From positions 40,735 through 104,734 of the forward strand of contig JALNZB010000005.1 in the NCBI GenBank assembly GCA_023229545.1: DNA of 64,000 bases. Reading direction: 5' to 3'. Below, piece by piece: positions 26,513 through 35,854 of the stretch (the stretch's first letter is position 1; each line of letters starts with the position of its first letter). A program made the translations under genes and the position numbers. The notes below the pieces were generated by a model. The model saw nothing but the letters and a program-made list of their open reading frames with translations, made no database searches and was not told where the DNA came from. Origin of the DNA: Sulfuritalea sp. (GTDB taxonomy: Bacteria > Pseudomonadota > Gammaproteobacteria > Burkholderiales > Rhodocyclaceae).

Positions 26513-28363
26513 TCATGCTGCAAGTTTCGTCGCCACGCTGCGTGCGATCCCCGTCTCGTCAAGGCCGACTTCCGCCAGCAACAACGCTGAATCGCCATGG
26601 TCGATAAATCTGTCCGGCAGGCCAAGCCGCAGCAGGGGGGTGCGCAATCCGGATGACTCCAGTGCGCGTGCCACCTCTGAGCCGGCGCCGCCGATCAGGG
26701 CATTTTCCTCGATGCTGACCAACAAATCATGGCTCGTCGCGAGCTGGCGCACAAGGTCAATATCCAGCGGCTTGACGAAGCGCATGTTGGCGACCGTGGC
26801 GTCGAGCGTTTCGGCGGCCTTGAGCGCGGGCGTCAGCATGGCGCCGAAGGCGAGGAGGGCCACCCGCTTGCCTTGTCGCCGCAGTTCGCCCTTGCCCACG
26901 GGCAGGGTTTCGAACCCGGGTTCCACGCCGGTTCCAGGCCCGCTGCCGCGCGGGTAACGCACGGCGCTCGGGCCGCCGAGGGTGAAGGCGGTGGAGAGCA
27001 TCTTGCGGCATTCGTTCTCATCGCTTGGCGCCATCACCACCATGTTGGGAATGCAGGTGAGGTAGGAAAGATCGAACGCACCGTTGTGCGTCGCGCCGTC
27101 GGCGCCGACCAGCCCGCCCCTATCTATGGCGAACACCACCGGCAGATTCTGCAAGGCGATGTCGTGAATCAATTGGTCATAGGCGCGCTGAAGAAACGTG
27201 GAGTAAATGGCGACGACGGGTTTCATGCCTTCACAGGCCAGCCCGCCGGCGAAGGTGACCGCGTGCTGTTCGGCGATGCCGACATCGAAAAAGCGTTCGG
27301 GGAATTCCTGCGCGAAGCGCACCATGCCGGAGCCTTCACTCATGGCCGGAGTGATGCCGACCAAACGCGGATCAGCCTGGGCCTGATCGCACAACCAGTC
27401 GCCAAACACCTGGGTGTAGCTTGGCTGCCCCGACCCCTTGCTCCGCGCGATGCCGTTGACGGCGTCGAACTTGCTGACGCCGTGGTAGAGAATGGGATCG
27501 GCTTCGGCAAGCTTGTAGCCCTGACCCTTGCGCGTGATGACGTGGAGGAATTGCGGGCCTTTCAGATTGCGCAGGTTTTGTAGCGTGGGAATCAGCGCAT
27601 CGAGATCATGGCCGTCGATGGGACCAATGTAGTTGAAACCGAGCTCCTCGAACAAGGTTCCTGGCGAAATCATGCCCTTGACATGCTCCTCGACGCGATT
27701 GGCGAACTCCAGCACATTGGGCATCGAGGCCAGCACCTTTTCCCCGGCGCGGCGCGCGGCGTTGAAGGTGCCCCCCGACAGAAGGCGCGCCAGATACTTG
27801 TTGAGCGCCCCCACCGGCTGCGAGATGGACATGTCATTGTCGTTGAGGATGACCAGCAGGTTGGCATCGATCACGCCAGCGTTGTTCAGCGCCTCGAAAG
27901 CCTGGCCGGCGGACATCGCGCCATCGCCGATGATGGCGACGACTCGTCGTTCCTCGCCCTTGTTGTGGGCGGCGACGGCCATGCCCAGCGCGGCGGAGAT
28001 CGAGGTGGATGAATGGCCGACGCCGAAAGTGTCGTATGCACTCTCGCTGCGGCGTGGGAAACCGGAAACGCCATTCTTCATGCGCAGACGCTCCATTCCG
28101 GCACGTCGACCGGTCAGCGCCTTGTGCGGATAGGTTTGATGACCCACGTCCCACACCAGGCGATCCTCGGGCGTGTCAAATACGTAATGCAGTGCGACAG
28201 TGAGTTCAACGGTACCCAGATTCGACGATAGATGGCCCCCGGTCTTTGACACCGATTCGAGCACAAACGCTCGCAGTTCGTCAGCCACCTGGGGCAACTG
28301 GTCGCGTTCCAGCGCGCGCAGATCGGCGGGGGAATGAATGTATTCGAGCAGTGGATAGCGCAT
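26513..28363 (-). CDS. dxs: 1-deoxy-D-xylulose-5-phosphate synthase
   Basis: ThDP-dependent first enzyme of the non-mevalonate isoprenoid pathway (pyruvate plus glyceraldehyde 3-phosphate). Full length at 616 residues. Seen: LSSNLGTVELT, the ThDP/Mg motif GDGAMSAGQAFEALNNAG with LNDNDMSIS, and the cofactor Glu in GIAEQHAVTFAGG. Its ATG overlaps the ispA stop (TGATG), so xseB-ispA-dxs form one operon, a standard proteobacterial arrangement. Confidence 0.96.
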   Translation of the reverse strand: MRYPLLEYIHSPADLRALERDQLPQVADELRAFVLESVSKTGGHLSSNLGTVELTVALHYVFDTPEDRLVWDVGHQTYPHKALTGRRAGMERLRMKNGVSGFPRRSESAYDTFGVGHSSTSISAALGMAVAAHNKGEERRVVAIIGDGAMSAGQAFEALNNAGVIDANLLVILNDNDMSISQPVGALNKYLARLLSGGTFNAARRAGEKVLASMPNVLEFANRVEEHVKGMISPGTLFEELGFNYIGPIDGHDLDALIPTLQNLRNLKGPQFLHVITRKGQGYKLAEADPILYHGVSKFDAVNGIARSKGSGQPSYTQVFGDWLCDQAQADPRLVGITPAMSEGSGMVRFAQEFPERFFDVGIAEQHAVTFAGGLACEGMKPVVAIYSTFLQRAYDQLIHDIALQNLPVVFAIDRGGLVGADGATHNGAFDLSYLTCIPNMVVMAPSDENECRKMLSTAFTLGGPSAVRYPRGSGPGTGVEPGFETLPVGKGELRRQGKRVALLAFGAMLTPALKAAETLDATVANMRFVKPLDIDLVRQLATSHDLLVSIEENALIGGAGSEVARALESSGLRTPLLRLGLPDRFIDHGDSALLLAEVGLDETGIARSVATKLAA

Positions 28364-29247
28364 CAGAAGGTCCGCTCGACGATGAAGTCGGTAAGTTCGT
28401 GCAGGCGAAGCGCGGCCTCGCCGAATGGAGTCAGTGCGTCGTGCGCGTCCTGCCTCAGTTTGCTTGCCATGGTTTTGGCTTCGGTCACGCCGAGAATGTT
28501 CACATAGGTCGGTTTGTTCTGCGCGGCGTCCTTGCCGGCGGTCTTGCCCAGCGTGGCGGTGCTCGCTTCGACGTCGAGGATATCGTCAACCACCTGAAAT
28601 AGCAGCCCGATGCGGTTGGCAAAACGGCCGAGGCTTTCCAGAGCGTTCGGCGTAGCTTCGCCGCAATGGGCGCCAAGCAGCACCGCGGCGCGGATCAGTG
28701 CGCCGGTCTTGTGAATATGCATGAATTCCAGTTCGCCGATCGTCAACTGCTGGCCAACGGCGGCGAGGTCGATGGCCTGGCCGCCGGCCATGCCGCGCGA
28801 TCCGGAAGCCAGTGCCAGCAGATGCAGCATGTCGAGTTGTCGGCCCGCAGCGATACCTGCGAGCGGACTCGAAAGAATATGAAATGCCTGGGTTTGCAGG
28901 GCATCGCCGACCAGAAGTGCGGTTGCCTCGTCGAACTCAACGTGGCAGGTTGGTTTGCCCCGGCGCAGGACATCGTCATCCATGCAGGGCAGGTCGTCAT
29001 GCACCAAGGAATAGGCGTGGATCAGTTCGACGGCAACGGCAGGCGCGTCGATTGCGCCGCTGTCAGCGCCAAAAATCGATCCGGCCGCATGGCACAGCAG
29101 GGGACGGACACGCTTGCCGCCGCCCAGCACGGCGTAGCGCATCGCCTCGTGCAAGCGTGCGGGGGCGAGTCCGGTTGCAGGCAGGGCGGCTTCCAAAGCC
29201 AATTCGGTCCGCTGCTGGACGGCGGACATCCAGGTCGAAAAATTCAT
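28363..29247 (-). CDS. ispA: polyprenyl (farnesyl) diphosphate synthase
   Basis: Short-chain trans-prenyltransferase that extends DMAPP to farnesyl diphosphate. The first Asp-rich motif is VHDDLPCMDDD and the second is QVVDDILDVEAS; GGGKRVRPLL precedes them. 294 residues from ATG 29247. An in-frame ATG further upstream lies inside xseB and is rejected. Confidence 0.94.
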   Translation of the reverse strand: MNFSTWMSAVQQRTELALEAALPATGLAPARLHEAMRYAVLGGGKRVRPLLCHAAGSIFGADSGAIDAPAVAVELIHAYSLVHDDLPCMDDDVLRRGKPTCHVEFDEATALLVGDALQTQAFHILSSPLAGIAAGRQLDMLHLLALASGSRGMAGGQAIDLAAVGQQLTIGELEFMHIHKTGALIRAAVLLGAHCGEATPNALESLGRFANRIGLLFQVVDDILDVEASTATLGKTAGKDAAQNKPTYVNILGVTEAKTMASKLRQDAHDALTPFGEAALRLHELTDFIVERTF

Positions 29248-29254
29248 GTCTGCC

Positions 29255-29530
29255 TCAATCCTCTGCTTCGTCGCCGGTTTCCGGGTCGAAGTCGCGCAAT
29301 TCATTGCCGTCGAGGACGCGTATCTGTTGCTCAGCCGCCGTCAGGGTGTCCTGACACTGGCGCAACAGCGCCATGCCGCGCTGGTAGGCATCAAGCGCCT
29401 CCTGCAACGGCATTTGACCTGCCTCCATCGCAGCGACGATGCTCTCCAGTTCGCCGAGTGCGCTTTCAAACGAAGGAGGGTTTGCGCTTGCTGAATCGAT
29501 GTCGGGAGAAATGTTCGGCATAGTGGCCAT
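29255..29530 (-). CDS. xseB: exodeoxyribonuclease VII small subunit
   Basis: A 91-residue small subunit that assembles with XseA to degrade single-stranded DNA. It has the family core FESALGELESIVAAMEAGQMPLQ then AYQRGMALL, with an acidic tail (DFDPETGDEAED). Start at ATG 29530, with a second ATG nine bases downstream as the alternative. It is seven bases from ispA. Confidence 0.93.
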   Translation of the reverse strand: MATMPNISPDIDSASANPPSFESALGELESIVAAMEAGQMPLQEALDAYQRGMALLRQCQDTLTAAEQQIRVLDGNELRDFDPETGDEAED

Positions 29531-29755
29531 GAGTGAAGCCTTGGCCGGAAGCGGTGACCAGCGGCAAGGGAAAACCGTGAAAATAGCCTAAGGTGCGCCC
29601 TCTGGTCAAATTGTCGAATTCCTGCGGACTGCATTTGAGAGGGAAAAATGGACAATGAACGGACGGCCAAGGCATCTCGATAATGATTCCGGCGGCGCTT
29701 GAACCGGCCGAAGTGAGTCCCGGCGACGGCCTATGCAAAATGACAGTCGAAAGCA

Positions 29756-29784
29756 TTGCGACAGGCTGCCCGGCAAGCTATAAT
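29756..29784 (+). promoter_or_regulatory. sigma70-type promoter of carAB-greA
   Basis: TTGCGA (29756-29761), a 17-base spacer and TATAAT (29779-29784), about 80 bases before the carA start. It is the main recognisable element in the 334-base gap between the divergent xseB and carA genes; the rest of that gap shows nothing else I can name. Confidence 0.75.
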
Positions 29785-29864
29785 TTGACGGTTTGCCGGA
29801 CGCTATGTGAATCAAGCGGTGTCCGGTTTCGATTGCCGAATTGTCTTGTTCCGGGAGCTCCATC

Positions 29865-31013
29865 GTGCCTCACTTTCCGCCCGCCCTTCTTGCCTTGGCC
29901 GACGGAACGGTGTTTAGAGGCAAAGGCATCGGTGCCGGCGGCAGCAGCGTTGGTGAAGTGGTGTTCAACACCGCGCTGACTGGCTACCAGGAAATCCTGA
30001 CCGATCCGTCCTACTGCCGTCAGATCGTCACCCTCACCTATCCCCATATCGGCAACTACGGCGTCAATCGCGAAGACTGCGAAGCCGGTCGTATCCATGC
30101 GGCTGGTCTGGTCATTCGCGACCTGCCGCTGCTGGCCTCGAATTTCCGCAGCGAGCAGACGCTCGACGCCTACCTGCGTGCCGAGAATGTGCTGGGCCTG
30201 GCCGACATCGATACCCGCAAGCTGACCCGTATCCTGCGCGAAAACGGCGCCCAGGCTGGCTGTCTCGTATCTGCCAACGCGGTCGGAGACCAGATTGATG
30301 CCGATGCCGCCGTTGCCGAGGCGCGCGCTTTTCCCGGACTGGCTGGAATGGATCTGGCGCAGGTGGTCAGCGCCAAGGAGTCCTACGCCTGGAGCGAAGG
30401 CGAGTGGAAGCTCGGCGAGGGGTTCACGCAGCCGAAGTCTTCGACTTTCCACGTCGTCGCCTATGACTTCGGCGTCAAGCGCAACATCCTGCGCATGCTG
30501 GCGTCACGTGGTTGCAAGCTCACCGTGGTACCAGCCAGAACGACGGCGGCGGAGGTGCTGGCGCTCAATCCTGACGGCATTTTCCTGTCCAACGGTCCCG
30601 GTGACCCGGAGCCTTGCTACTATGCTGTGGCGGCGATCCGCGAGTTTCTCGAACGGCGCTTGCCGACCTTCGGCATCTGCCTTGGCCACCAGTTGATGGG
30701 GCTGGCCGGCGGCGGCAAGACGCTGAAAATGAAATTCGGCCATCACGGCGCCAATCATCCGGTCAAGGATATCGAAACCGGGCAGGTGTTGATCACCAGC
30801 CAGAACCATGGTTTCGCTGTCGATCCCACGACCCTGCCACGGAACGTCAAAGTGACCCATGTCTCGCTGTTCGACGGCAGCCTGCAGGGCATGGCCTGGA
30901 CGGATCGACCGGCGTTCTGCTTCCAGGGGCATCCCGAAGCCAGTCCGGGGCCGCATGATGTGGCCTACCTGTTTGATCGCTTCATCGGGATGATGGACAA
31001 GAACAATGCCTAA
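29865..31013 (+). CDS. carA: carbamoyl-phosphate synthase small subunit
   Basis: Glutaminase subunit that feeds ammonia to CarB for carbamoyl phosphate, used by both arginine (argF in this window) and pyrimidine synthesis. The nucleophile Cys is in FGICLGHQLM and the His-Glu pair in GHPEASPGPHD. The GTG at 29865, eight bases after GGGAG, gives 382 residues and the normal N-terminus; the in-frame start further upstream is rejected. It overlaps carB by eight bases. Confidence 0.96.
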   Translation: MPHFPPALLALADGTVFRGKGIGAGGSSVGEVVFNTALTGYQEILTDPSYCRQIVTLTYPHIGNYGVNREDCEAGRIHAAGLVIRDLPLLASNFRSEQTLDAYLRAENVLGLADIDTRKLTRILRENGAQAGCLVSANAVGDQIDADAAVAEARAFPGLAGMDLAQVVSAKESYAWSEGEWKLGEGFTQPKSSTFHVVAYDFGVKRNILRMLASRGCKLTVVPARTTAAEVLALNPDGIFLSNGPGDPEPCYYAVAAIREFLERRLPTFGICLGHQLMGLAGGGKTLKMKFGHHGANHPVKDIETGQVLITSQNHGFAVDPTTLPRNVKVTHVSLFDGSLQGMAWTDRPAFCFQGHPEASPGPHDVAYLFDRFIGMMDKNNA

Positions 31014-34000
31014 GAGAACCGACATCCACAGCATTCTGATCATTGGCGCCGGCCCGATCATCATCGGTCAGGCTTGCGAGTTCGACTATTCCGGCGCCCA
31101 GGCTTGCAAGGCCCTGCGCGAAGAAGGTTACCGCGTGATCCTGGTCAACTCCAATCCGGCGACGATCATGACCGATCCCGAGATGGCCGACGTGACCTAC
31201 ATCGAGCCGATCAGTTGGCGCGTGCTGGAAAACATCATCGCCAAGGAGCGGCCGGACGCAGTCCTGCCGACCATGGGCGGACAGACCGCGCTGAATTGTG
31301 CACTCGATCTGGCCAAGCACGGCGTGCTGGAGAAGTATGGTGTCGAGATGATCGGCGCCTCGCGCGAGGCGATCGACATGGCCGAGGATCGCGAGAAGTT
31401 CAAGCAGGCCATGACCCGCATCGGTCTCGGTTCCGCGCGTTCCGGCATCGCCCACAGCATGGAAGAGGCGCAGCAGGTGCAGGGCGCCATCGGCTTTCCC
31501 GCCATCATCCGACCGTCATTCACCATGGGCGGCTCGGGCGGCGGCATCGCCTACAACCAGGAAGAATTCGTCGAGATTTGCAAGCGCGGCCTGGAAGCCT
31601 CGCCGACCAAGGAACTGCTGATCGAGGAATCGCTGCTCGGCTGGAAAGAGTTCGAGATGGAGGTGGTGCGCGACCACAAGGACAATTGCATCATCATCTG
31701 TTCCATCGAGAACCTCGATCCGATGGGGGTGCACACCGGTGACTCGATCACCGTCGCTCCGGCGCAGACGCTGACCGATCGCGAATACCAGATCATGCGC
31801 AACGCCAGCATTGCCGTGCTGCGCGAGATCGGCGTCGATACCGGCGGCTCCAATGTGCAGTTCGCCATCAACCCGAAGAACGGCGCCATGGTGGTGATCG
31901 AGATGAACCCGCGCGTGTCGCGTTCCTCGGCGCTGGCCTCGAAGGCCACCGGCTTTCCGATCGCCAAGATCGCCGCCAAGCTGGCGGTGGGCTTCACCCT
32001 CGATGAACTGAAGAACGACATCACCGGCGGTGCCACGCCGGCGTCATTCGAGCCGTCCATCGACTACGTGGTGACCAAGGTGCCGCGCTTTGCCTTCGAG
32101 AAATTCCCGCAGGCCAATGACCGCTTGACGACGCAGATGAAGTCCGTCGGCGAGGTCATGGCGATAGGTCGCAGCTTCCAGGAGTCGATGCAGAAGGCGC
32201 TGCGCGGGCTCGAAGTCAGCGTCTACGGTTTCGACGAGATCGATGCCGACCGCGAGGAAATCAATCGCGAACTGGCCAGTCCCGGTCCGCAGCGCATCTG
32301 GTACGTGGCCCAAGCCTTTCGTGAGGGCTACAGCCTGCAGCAGGTGTTCGATCTGACCAGCATTGATCCGTGGTTTCTGGTGCAAATCGAAGACCTCATT
32401 GCCACCGAAGGTTGGATGCGTTCGCAGAATCTGGACGACCTCGACGCCGTTACGCTGCGCAATCTCAAGCGCAAGGGGTTCTCGGATCGTCGCATTGGCA
32501 CAATAGTCGGCGCTGGCGAGACGGCGGTGCGCGAACTGCGGCATCGCCTGAACATCCGCCCGGTATACAAGCGCGTCGACACCTGCGCCGGCGAGTTCTC
32601 CACGGCGACCGCCTACATGTATTCGACCTACGAGGAAGAATGCGAAGCGCGGCCGAGCGCGAAGAAGAAGATCATGGTGCTCGGCGGCGGCCCCAACCGC
32701 ATCGGCCAGGGCATCGAATTCGATTACTGCTGCGTGCATGCGGCGCTGGCGATGCGCGAGGATGGCTATGAGACCATCATGGTCAACTGCAATCCGGAGA
32801 CCGTATCCACCGACTATGACACGTCGGATCGCCTGTATTTCGAGCCGGTGACCCTGGAAGACATTCTCGAAATCGTCCATGTCGAACAACCGACCGGCGT
32901 CATCGTGCAGTTCGGCGGCCAGACGCCGTTGAAGCGGGCGCGCGAACTCGAAGCCAATGGCGTGCCCATTATTGGCACCAGTCCCGACATGATCGACGCC
33001 GCCGAGGATCGCGAGCGCTTTCAGAAACTGCTGCATGACCTGGGCCTGAAGCAGCCGCCAAATCGCACGGCGCGCACCGAGCCGGACGCGATCCGCCTCG
33101 CTGCCGAGATCGGCTACCCGCTGGTGGTGCGCCCTTCCTACGTGCTGGGTGGCCGCGCCATGGAAATCGTGCATGAGCAGAAGGATCTCGAACGCTACAT
33201 GCGCGACGCGATCAAGGTCTCCTTCGATTCGCCGGTGCTGCTCGACCGCTTCCTCAACGACGCCACCGAGGTCGATGTCGATGCCCTGTGTGACGGTCAG
33301 CAAGTGTTGATCGGCGGCATCATGGAACACATCGAACAAGCGGGGGTGCATTCGGGCGATTCCGCCTGTTCGTTGCCGCCGTTTTCCCTGTGTCCGGAGA
33401 TCCAGGACGAACTGCGCCGCCAGACCGAGATGATGGCCAAGGGACTCAACGTAGTCGGCCTGATGAACGTGCAGTTCGCCATCCAGGGCCGGGGCGACGA
33501 TGCGGTGGTTTACGTGCTGGAAGTCAATCCGCGCGCATCACGCACCGTGCCTTTCGTCTCCAAGGCCACCAGTCTGCCGCTGGCCAAGATCGCGGCGCGC
33601 TGCATGGCGGGGCGCAGTCTGGCGGATCAGGGCGTGACCCGCGAAATCATCCCGCCGTATTATTCGGTGAAGGAAGCGGTTTTCCCTTTCATCAAGTTCC
33701 CCGGCGTCGATACCATCCTCGGCCCCGAGATGAAATCCACCGGCGAGGTGATGGGCGTCGGGCGCACGTTCGGCGAAGCCTTCGTCAAGTCGCAGCTTGC
33801 CGCCGGGACGCGATTGCCGACATCGGGCAAGGTTTTCGTCAGCGTCAAACCGGCGGACAGGCCGAAGGCGGTCGATGTCGCGCGCGAGTTGCACGAACTC
33901 GGCTTTGCGCTGGTTGCCACCCGTGGCACGGGCGGCGCGATTGAAGCAGCCGGCATTCCGGTCGGCATGGTCAACAAAGTGGCCGAAGGGCGACCGCATA

Positions 34001-34224
34001 TTGTTGATATGATTAAGAATGGCGAGATCGCGTTGATCGTGAACACTGTCGAAGAGAAACGCACTGCGATTGCCGATTCGCGCTCGATCCGCACCTCCGC
34101 GCTGACCGCCAAGGTGACGCTGTTCACCACCATCGAAGGCGCTCGCGCCGCCTGTGCCGGCATGCGCCACGCCGGTCTTGAAACCTATTCCCTGCAGGCC
34201 TTGCACGCCGAATTAAAAGCATGA
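31006..34224 (+). CDS. carB: carbamoyl-phosphate synthase large subunit
   Basis: A 1072-residue enzyme with two homologous ATP-grasp halves (about 1-400 and 550-935). The first makes carboxyphosphate and carbamate, and the second phosphorylates carbamate. An oligomerisation domain lies between and a C-terminal MGS-like allosteric domain (about 936-1072) binds UMP/ornithine effectors. Paired motifs are visible, such as GPIIIGQACEFDYSG in the first half and GPNRIGQGIEFDYC in the second. Its end overlaps greA as ATGA. Confidence 0.97.
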   Translation: MPKRTDIHSILIIGAGPIIIGQACEFDYSGAQACKALREEGYRVILVNSNPATIMTDPEMADVTYIEPISWRVLENIIAKERPDAVLPTMGGQTALNCALDLAKHGVLEKYGVEMIGASREAIDMAEDREKFKQAMTRIGLGSARSGIAHSMEEAQQVQGAIGFPAIIRPSFTMGGSGGGIAYNQEEFVEICKRGLEASPTKELLIEESLLGWKEFEMEVVRDHKDNCIIICSIENLDPMGVHTGDSITVAPAQTLTDREYQIMRNASIAVLREIGVDTGGSNVQFAINPKNGAMVVIEMNPRVSRSSALASKATGFPIAKIAAKLAVGFTLDELKNDITGGATPASFEPSIDYVVTKVPRFAFEKFPQANDRLTTQMKSVGEVMAIGRSFQESMQKALRGLEVSVYGFDEIDADREEINRELASPGPQRIWYVAQAFREGYSLQQVFDLTSIDPWFLVQIEDLIATEGWMRSQNLDDLDAVTLRNLKRKGFSDRRIGTIVGAGETAVRELRHRLNIRPVYKRVDTCAGEFSTATAYMYSTYEEECEARPSAKKKIMVLGGGPNRIGQGIEFDYCCVHAALAMREDGYETIMVNCNPETVSTDYDTSDRLYFEPVTLEDILEIVHVEQPTGVIVQFGGQTPLKRARELEANGVPIIGTSPDMIDAAEDRERFQKLLHDLGLKQPPNRTARTEPDAIRLAAEIGYPLVVRPSYVLGGRAMEIVHEQKDLERYMRDAIKVSFDSPVLLDRFLNDATEVDVDALCDGQQVLIGGIMEHIEQAGVHSGDSACSLPPFSLCPEIQDELRRQTEMMAKGLNVVGLMNVQFAIQGRGDDAVVYVLEVNPRASRTVPFVSKATSLPLAKIAARCMAGRSLADQGVTREIIPPYYSVKEAVFPFIKFPGVDTILGPEMKSTGEVMGVGRTFGEAFVKSQLAAGTRLPTSGKVFVSVKPADRPKAVDVARELHELGFALVATRGTGGAIEAAGIPVGMVNKVAEGRPHIVDMIKNGEIALIVNTVEEKRTAIADSRSIRTSALTAKVTLFTTIEGARAACAGMRHAGLETYSLQALHAELKA

Positions 34225-34700
34225 GCGGAAAATACCCCATCACCCTGCGCGGTGCCGAGCTGCTGCGAAAAGAACTGCAACGGATGAAAACCGTTGATCG
34301 CCCGGCCGTGATTGCCGCCATCGCCGAGGCACGCTCACATGGCGACCTGTCGGAGAACGCCGAGTACGATGCCGCCAAGGAACGTCAGGGCTTTCTCGAA
34401 GGCCGTATCAAGGAGGTCGAGGGCAAACTAGGCAACGCGCAGATCATCGATCCGGCATCGCTGGACGCTGACGGTCGCGTCGTCTTCGGCTCCACGGTCG
34501 AACTCGAAGACCTGGACAGTGGCGCCACCGTCACCTACCAGATCGTCGGCGACGATGAAGCCGACATCAAGGCCGGCATGCTTTCGCTGAATTCTCCGGT
34601 GGCGCGCGCGCTGATCGGCAAGTTTGCCGGCGACGTGGCCGAGGTGCAGACGCCGGGCGGGCGGCGCGAGTACGAGATACTCGACGTCAAGTACGTTTGA
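34221..34700 (+). CDS. greA: transcription elongation factor GreA
   Basis: Stimulates cleavage of backtracked RNA by RNA polymerase. 159 residues: an N-terminal coiled coil (about 8-75, with RSHGDLSENAEYDAAKERQ carrying the acidic tip) and a C-terminal FKBP-like domain. It is translationally coupled to carB, an order widespread in betaproteobacteria. Confidence 0.96.
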   Translation: MSGKYPITLRGAELLRKELQRMKTVDRPAVIAAIAEARSHGDLSENAEYDAAKERQGFLEGRIKEVEGKLGNAQIIDPASLDADGRVVFGSTVELEDLDSGATVTYQIVGDDEADIKAGMLSLNSPVARALIGKFAGDVAEVQTPGGRREYEILDVKYV

Positions 34701-34713
34701 GACTTTTCCCGGT

Positions 34714-35106
34714 CTAGAGCTTGCGGTTGCGGGCTTCGGTGCGCGCGGCGGCCTGCTTCTTGGTTGCTGGTGGAGCAGACTTTCGCCGTGTCGCCAGTGC
34801 CGACTGTTCGGCAGCCTCATCCTTCGGATTCTCGCGCCAGAGTACCAGCAGGTTGCCGATATGCTGCACTGTGGCGCATTTGAGTGCAGTACAGATTTCG
34901 GCGAACAGGGCCTCGCGCACTTCGCGCTCTATGCCGTAAAGTCGCAATTTGATCAGTTCGTGGGCCGTGAGGCAACGGTCGATCTCCGCCAGGACGGAAG
35001 ACGTCAGGCCCTTCTGGCTGATGGAAACGACAGGATTCAGATGGTGCGCGGCGGCCCGCAGGGCGCGGCGCTGGGTGGGGCTCAGTTGGGGTGTATTTTC
35101 AGTCAT
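34714..35106 (-). CDS. yhbY: YhbY/CRM-domain RNA-binding protein
   Basis: A 130-residue protein. Residues 5-95 form a CRM domain (LSPTQRRALRAAAHHLNPVV and a QHIGNLLVLWRE end), which binds pre-50S rRNA in relatives. The tail is basic and low-complexity (Lys/Ala/Arg). It is convergent with greA and divergent from rlmE, which is the common arrangement next to rlmE-ftsH. Confidence 0.92.
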   Translation of the reverse strand: MTENTPQLSPTQRRALRAAAHHLNPVVSISQKGLTSSVLAEIDRCLTAHELIKLRLYGIEREVREALFAEICTALKCATVQHIGNLLVLWRENPKDEAAEQSALATRRKSAPPATKKQAAARTEARNRKL

Positions 35107-35120
35107 GGCGGGATTGTAGC

Positions 35121-35765
35121 GTGAGCGGGAAGATCGAGAGCAAGGTCAAGAAAAACAAGACCACCAAGGCGTGGATCACCGAGCACGTCAATGATGCCTA
35201 CGTGCAGCGCGCCAGAGTTGAGGGCTGGCGTTCCCGCGCTGCCTTCAAGCTGATTGAAATCGACGACAAGGACAAACTGCTGAAACCGGGCATGACCGTG
35301 GTCGATCTCGGTTCCGCGCCCGGCAGTTGGTCACAGGTCGCCGCGAAGCGCGTGGTGCCCGGCGGGCGGCTGATCGCGCTCGACCTGCTGCCGATGGAAC
35401 CGGTGCATGGCGTCGAATTCATTCAGGGCGATTTCCGCGACGACGCAGTGTTGCAAACGCTGGCCGATGCCCTCGATGGCCGTCAGGTCGACCTTGTATT
35501 GTCGGACATGGCCCCCAACATGTCGGGTATTGGCATGGTCGATCAGGCGCGTGTGATGCTTCTGGCTGAACTGACACTGGAGTTTTGCGCCTTGCATCTG
35601 AAGCCCGGTGGCGACATGCTGACCAAGGTTTTTCAGGGCGATGGCTTCATGGAGTTGCGCCGTGCCCTGCAGCAACAGTTTCAGATCCTGCAAATGAGAA
35701 AGCCGGCGGCTTCACGCAATCGCAGCGCCGAGATTTACCTGCTGGCGCGGGGCAGGCGGGTGTAG
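35121..35765 (+). CDS. rlmE: 23S rRNA (uridine(2552)-2'-O)-methyltransferase
   Basis: SAM-dependent FtsJ/RrmJ family enzyme. The SAM motif is VVDLGSAPGSWSQVA, and the catalytic K-D-K-E residues lie around AFKLIEIDDKDK, LVLSDMAPN, LTKVFQGDGF and AEIYLLAR. I use GTG 35121 (SGKIESKVKKNK), giving 214 residues; the upstream in-frame start lies inside the divergent yhbY gene. No strong Shine-Dalgarno motif is visible. Confidence 0.94.
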   Translation: MSGKIESKVKKNKTTKAWITEHVNDAYVQRARVEGWRSRAAFKLIEIDDKDKLLKPGMTVVDLGSAPGSWSQVAAKRVVPGGRLIALDLLPMEPVHGVEFIQGDFRDDAVLQTLADALDGRQVDLVLSDMAPNMSGIGMVDQARVMLLAELTLEFCALHLKPGGDMLTKVFQGDGFMELRRALQQQFQILQMRKPAASRNRSAEIYLLARGRRV

Positions 35766-35782
35766 TGGTGGGCCGCTGCGGT

Positions 35783-35811
35783 TTGCGGCCTGTTGTAATC
35801 GGCACTAGAAT
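35783..35811 (+). promoter_or_regulatory. sigma70-type promoter of ftsH
   Basis: TTGCGG (35783-35788), a 17-base spacer and TAGAAT (35806-35811), 43 bases before the ftsH start. It lies between rlmE and ftsH, so ftsH can be expressed apart from rlmE. Confidence 0.6.
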
Positions 35812-35854
35812 GGGCTGATGTGTACTCCCGACTGAGGGAAAGAGAGGCTTCACC

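Noticed and set aside
32044..33351. A 435-residue open frame antisense to carB
   Set aside because: Shadow of carB; composition is typical of reverse-complement codons and there is no ribosome site or domain.
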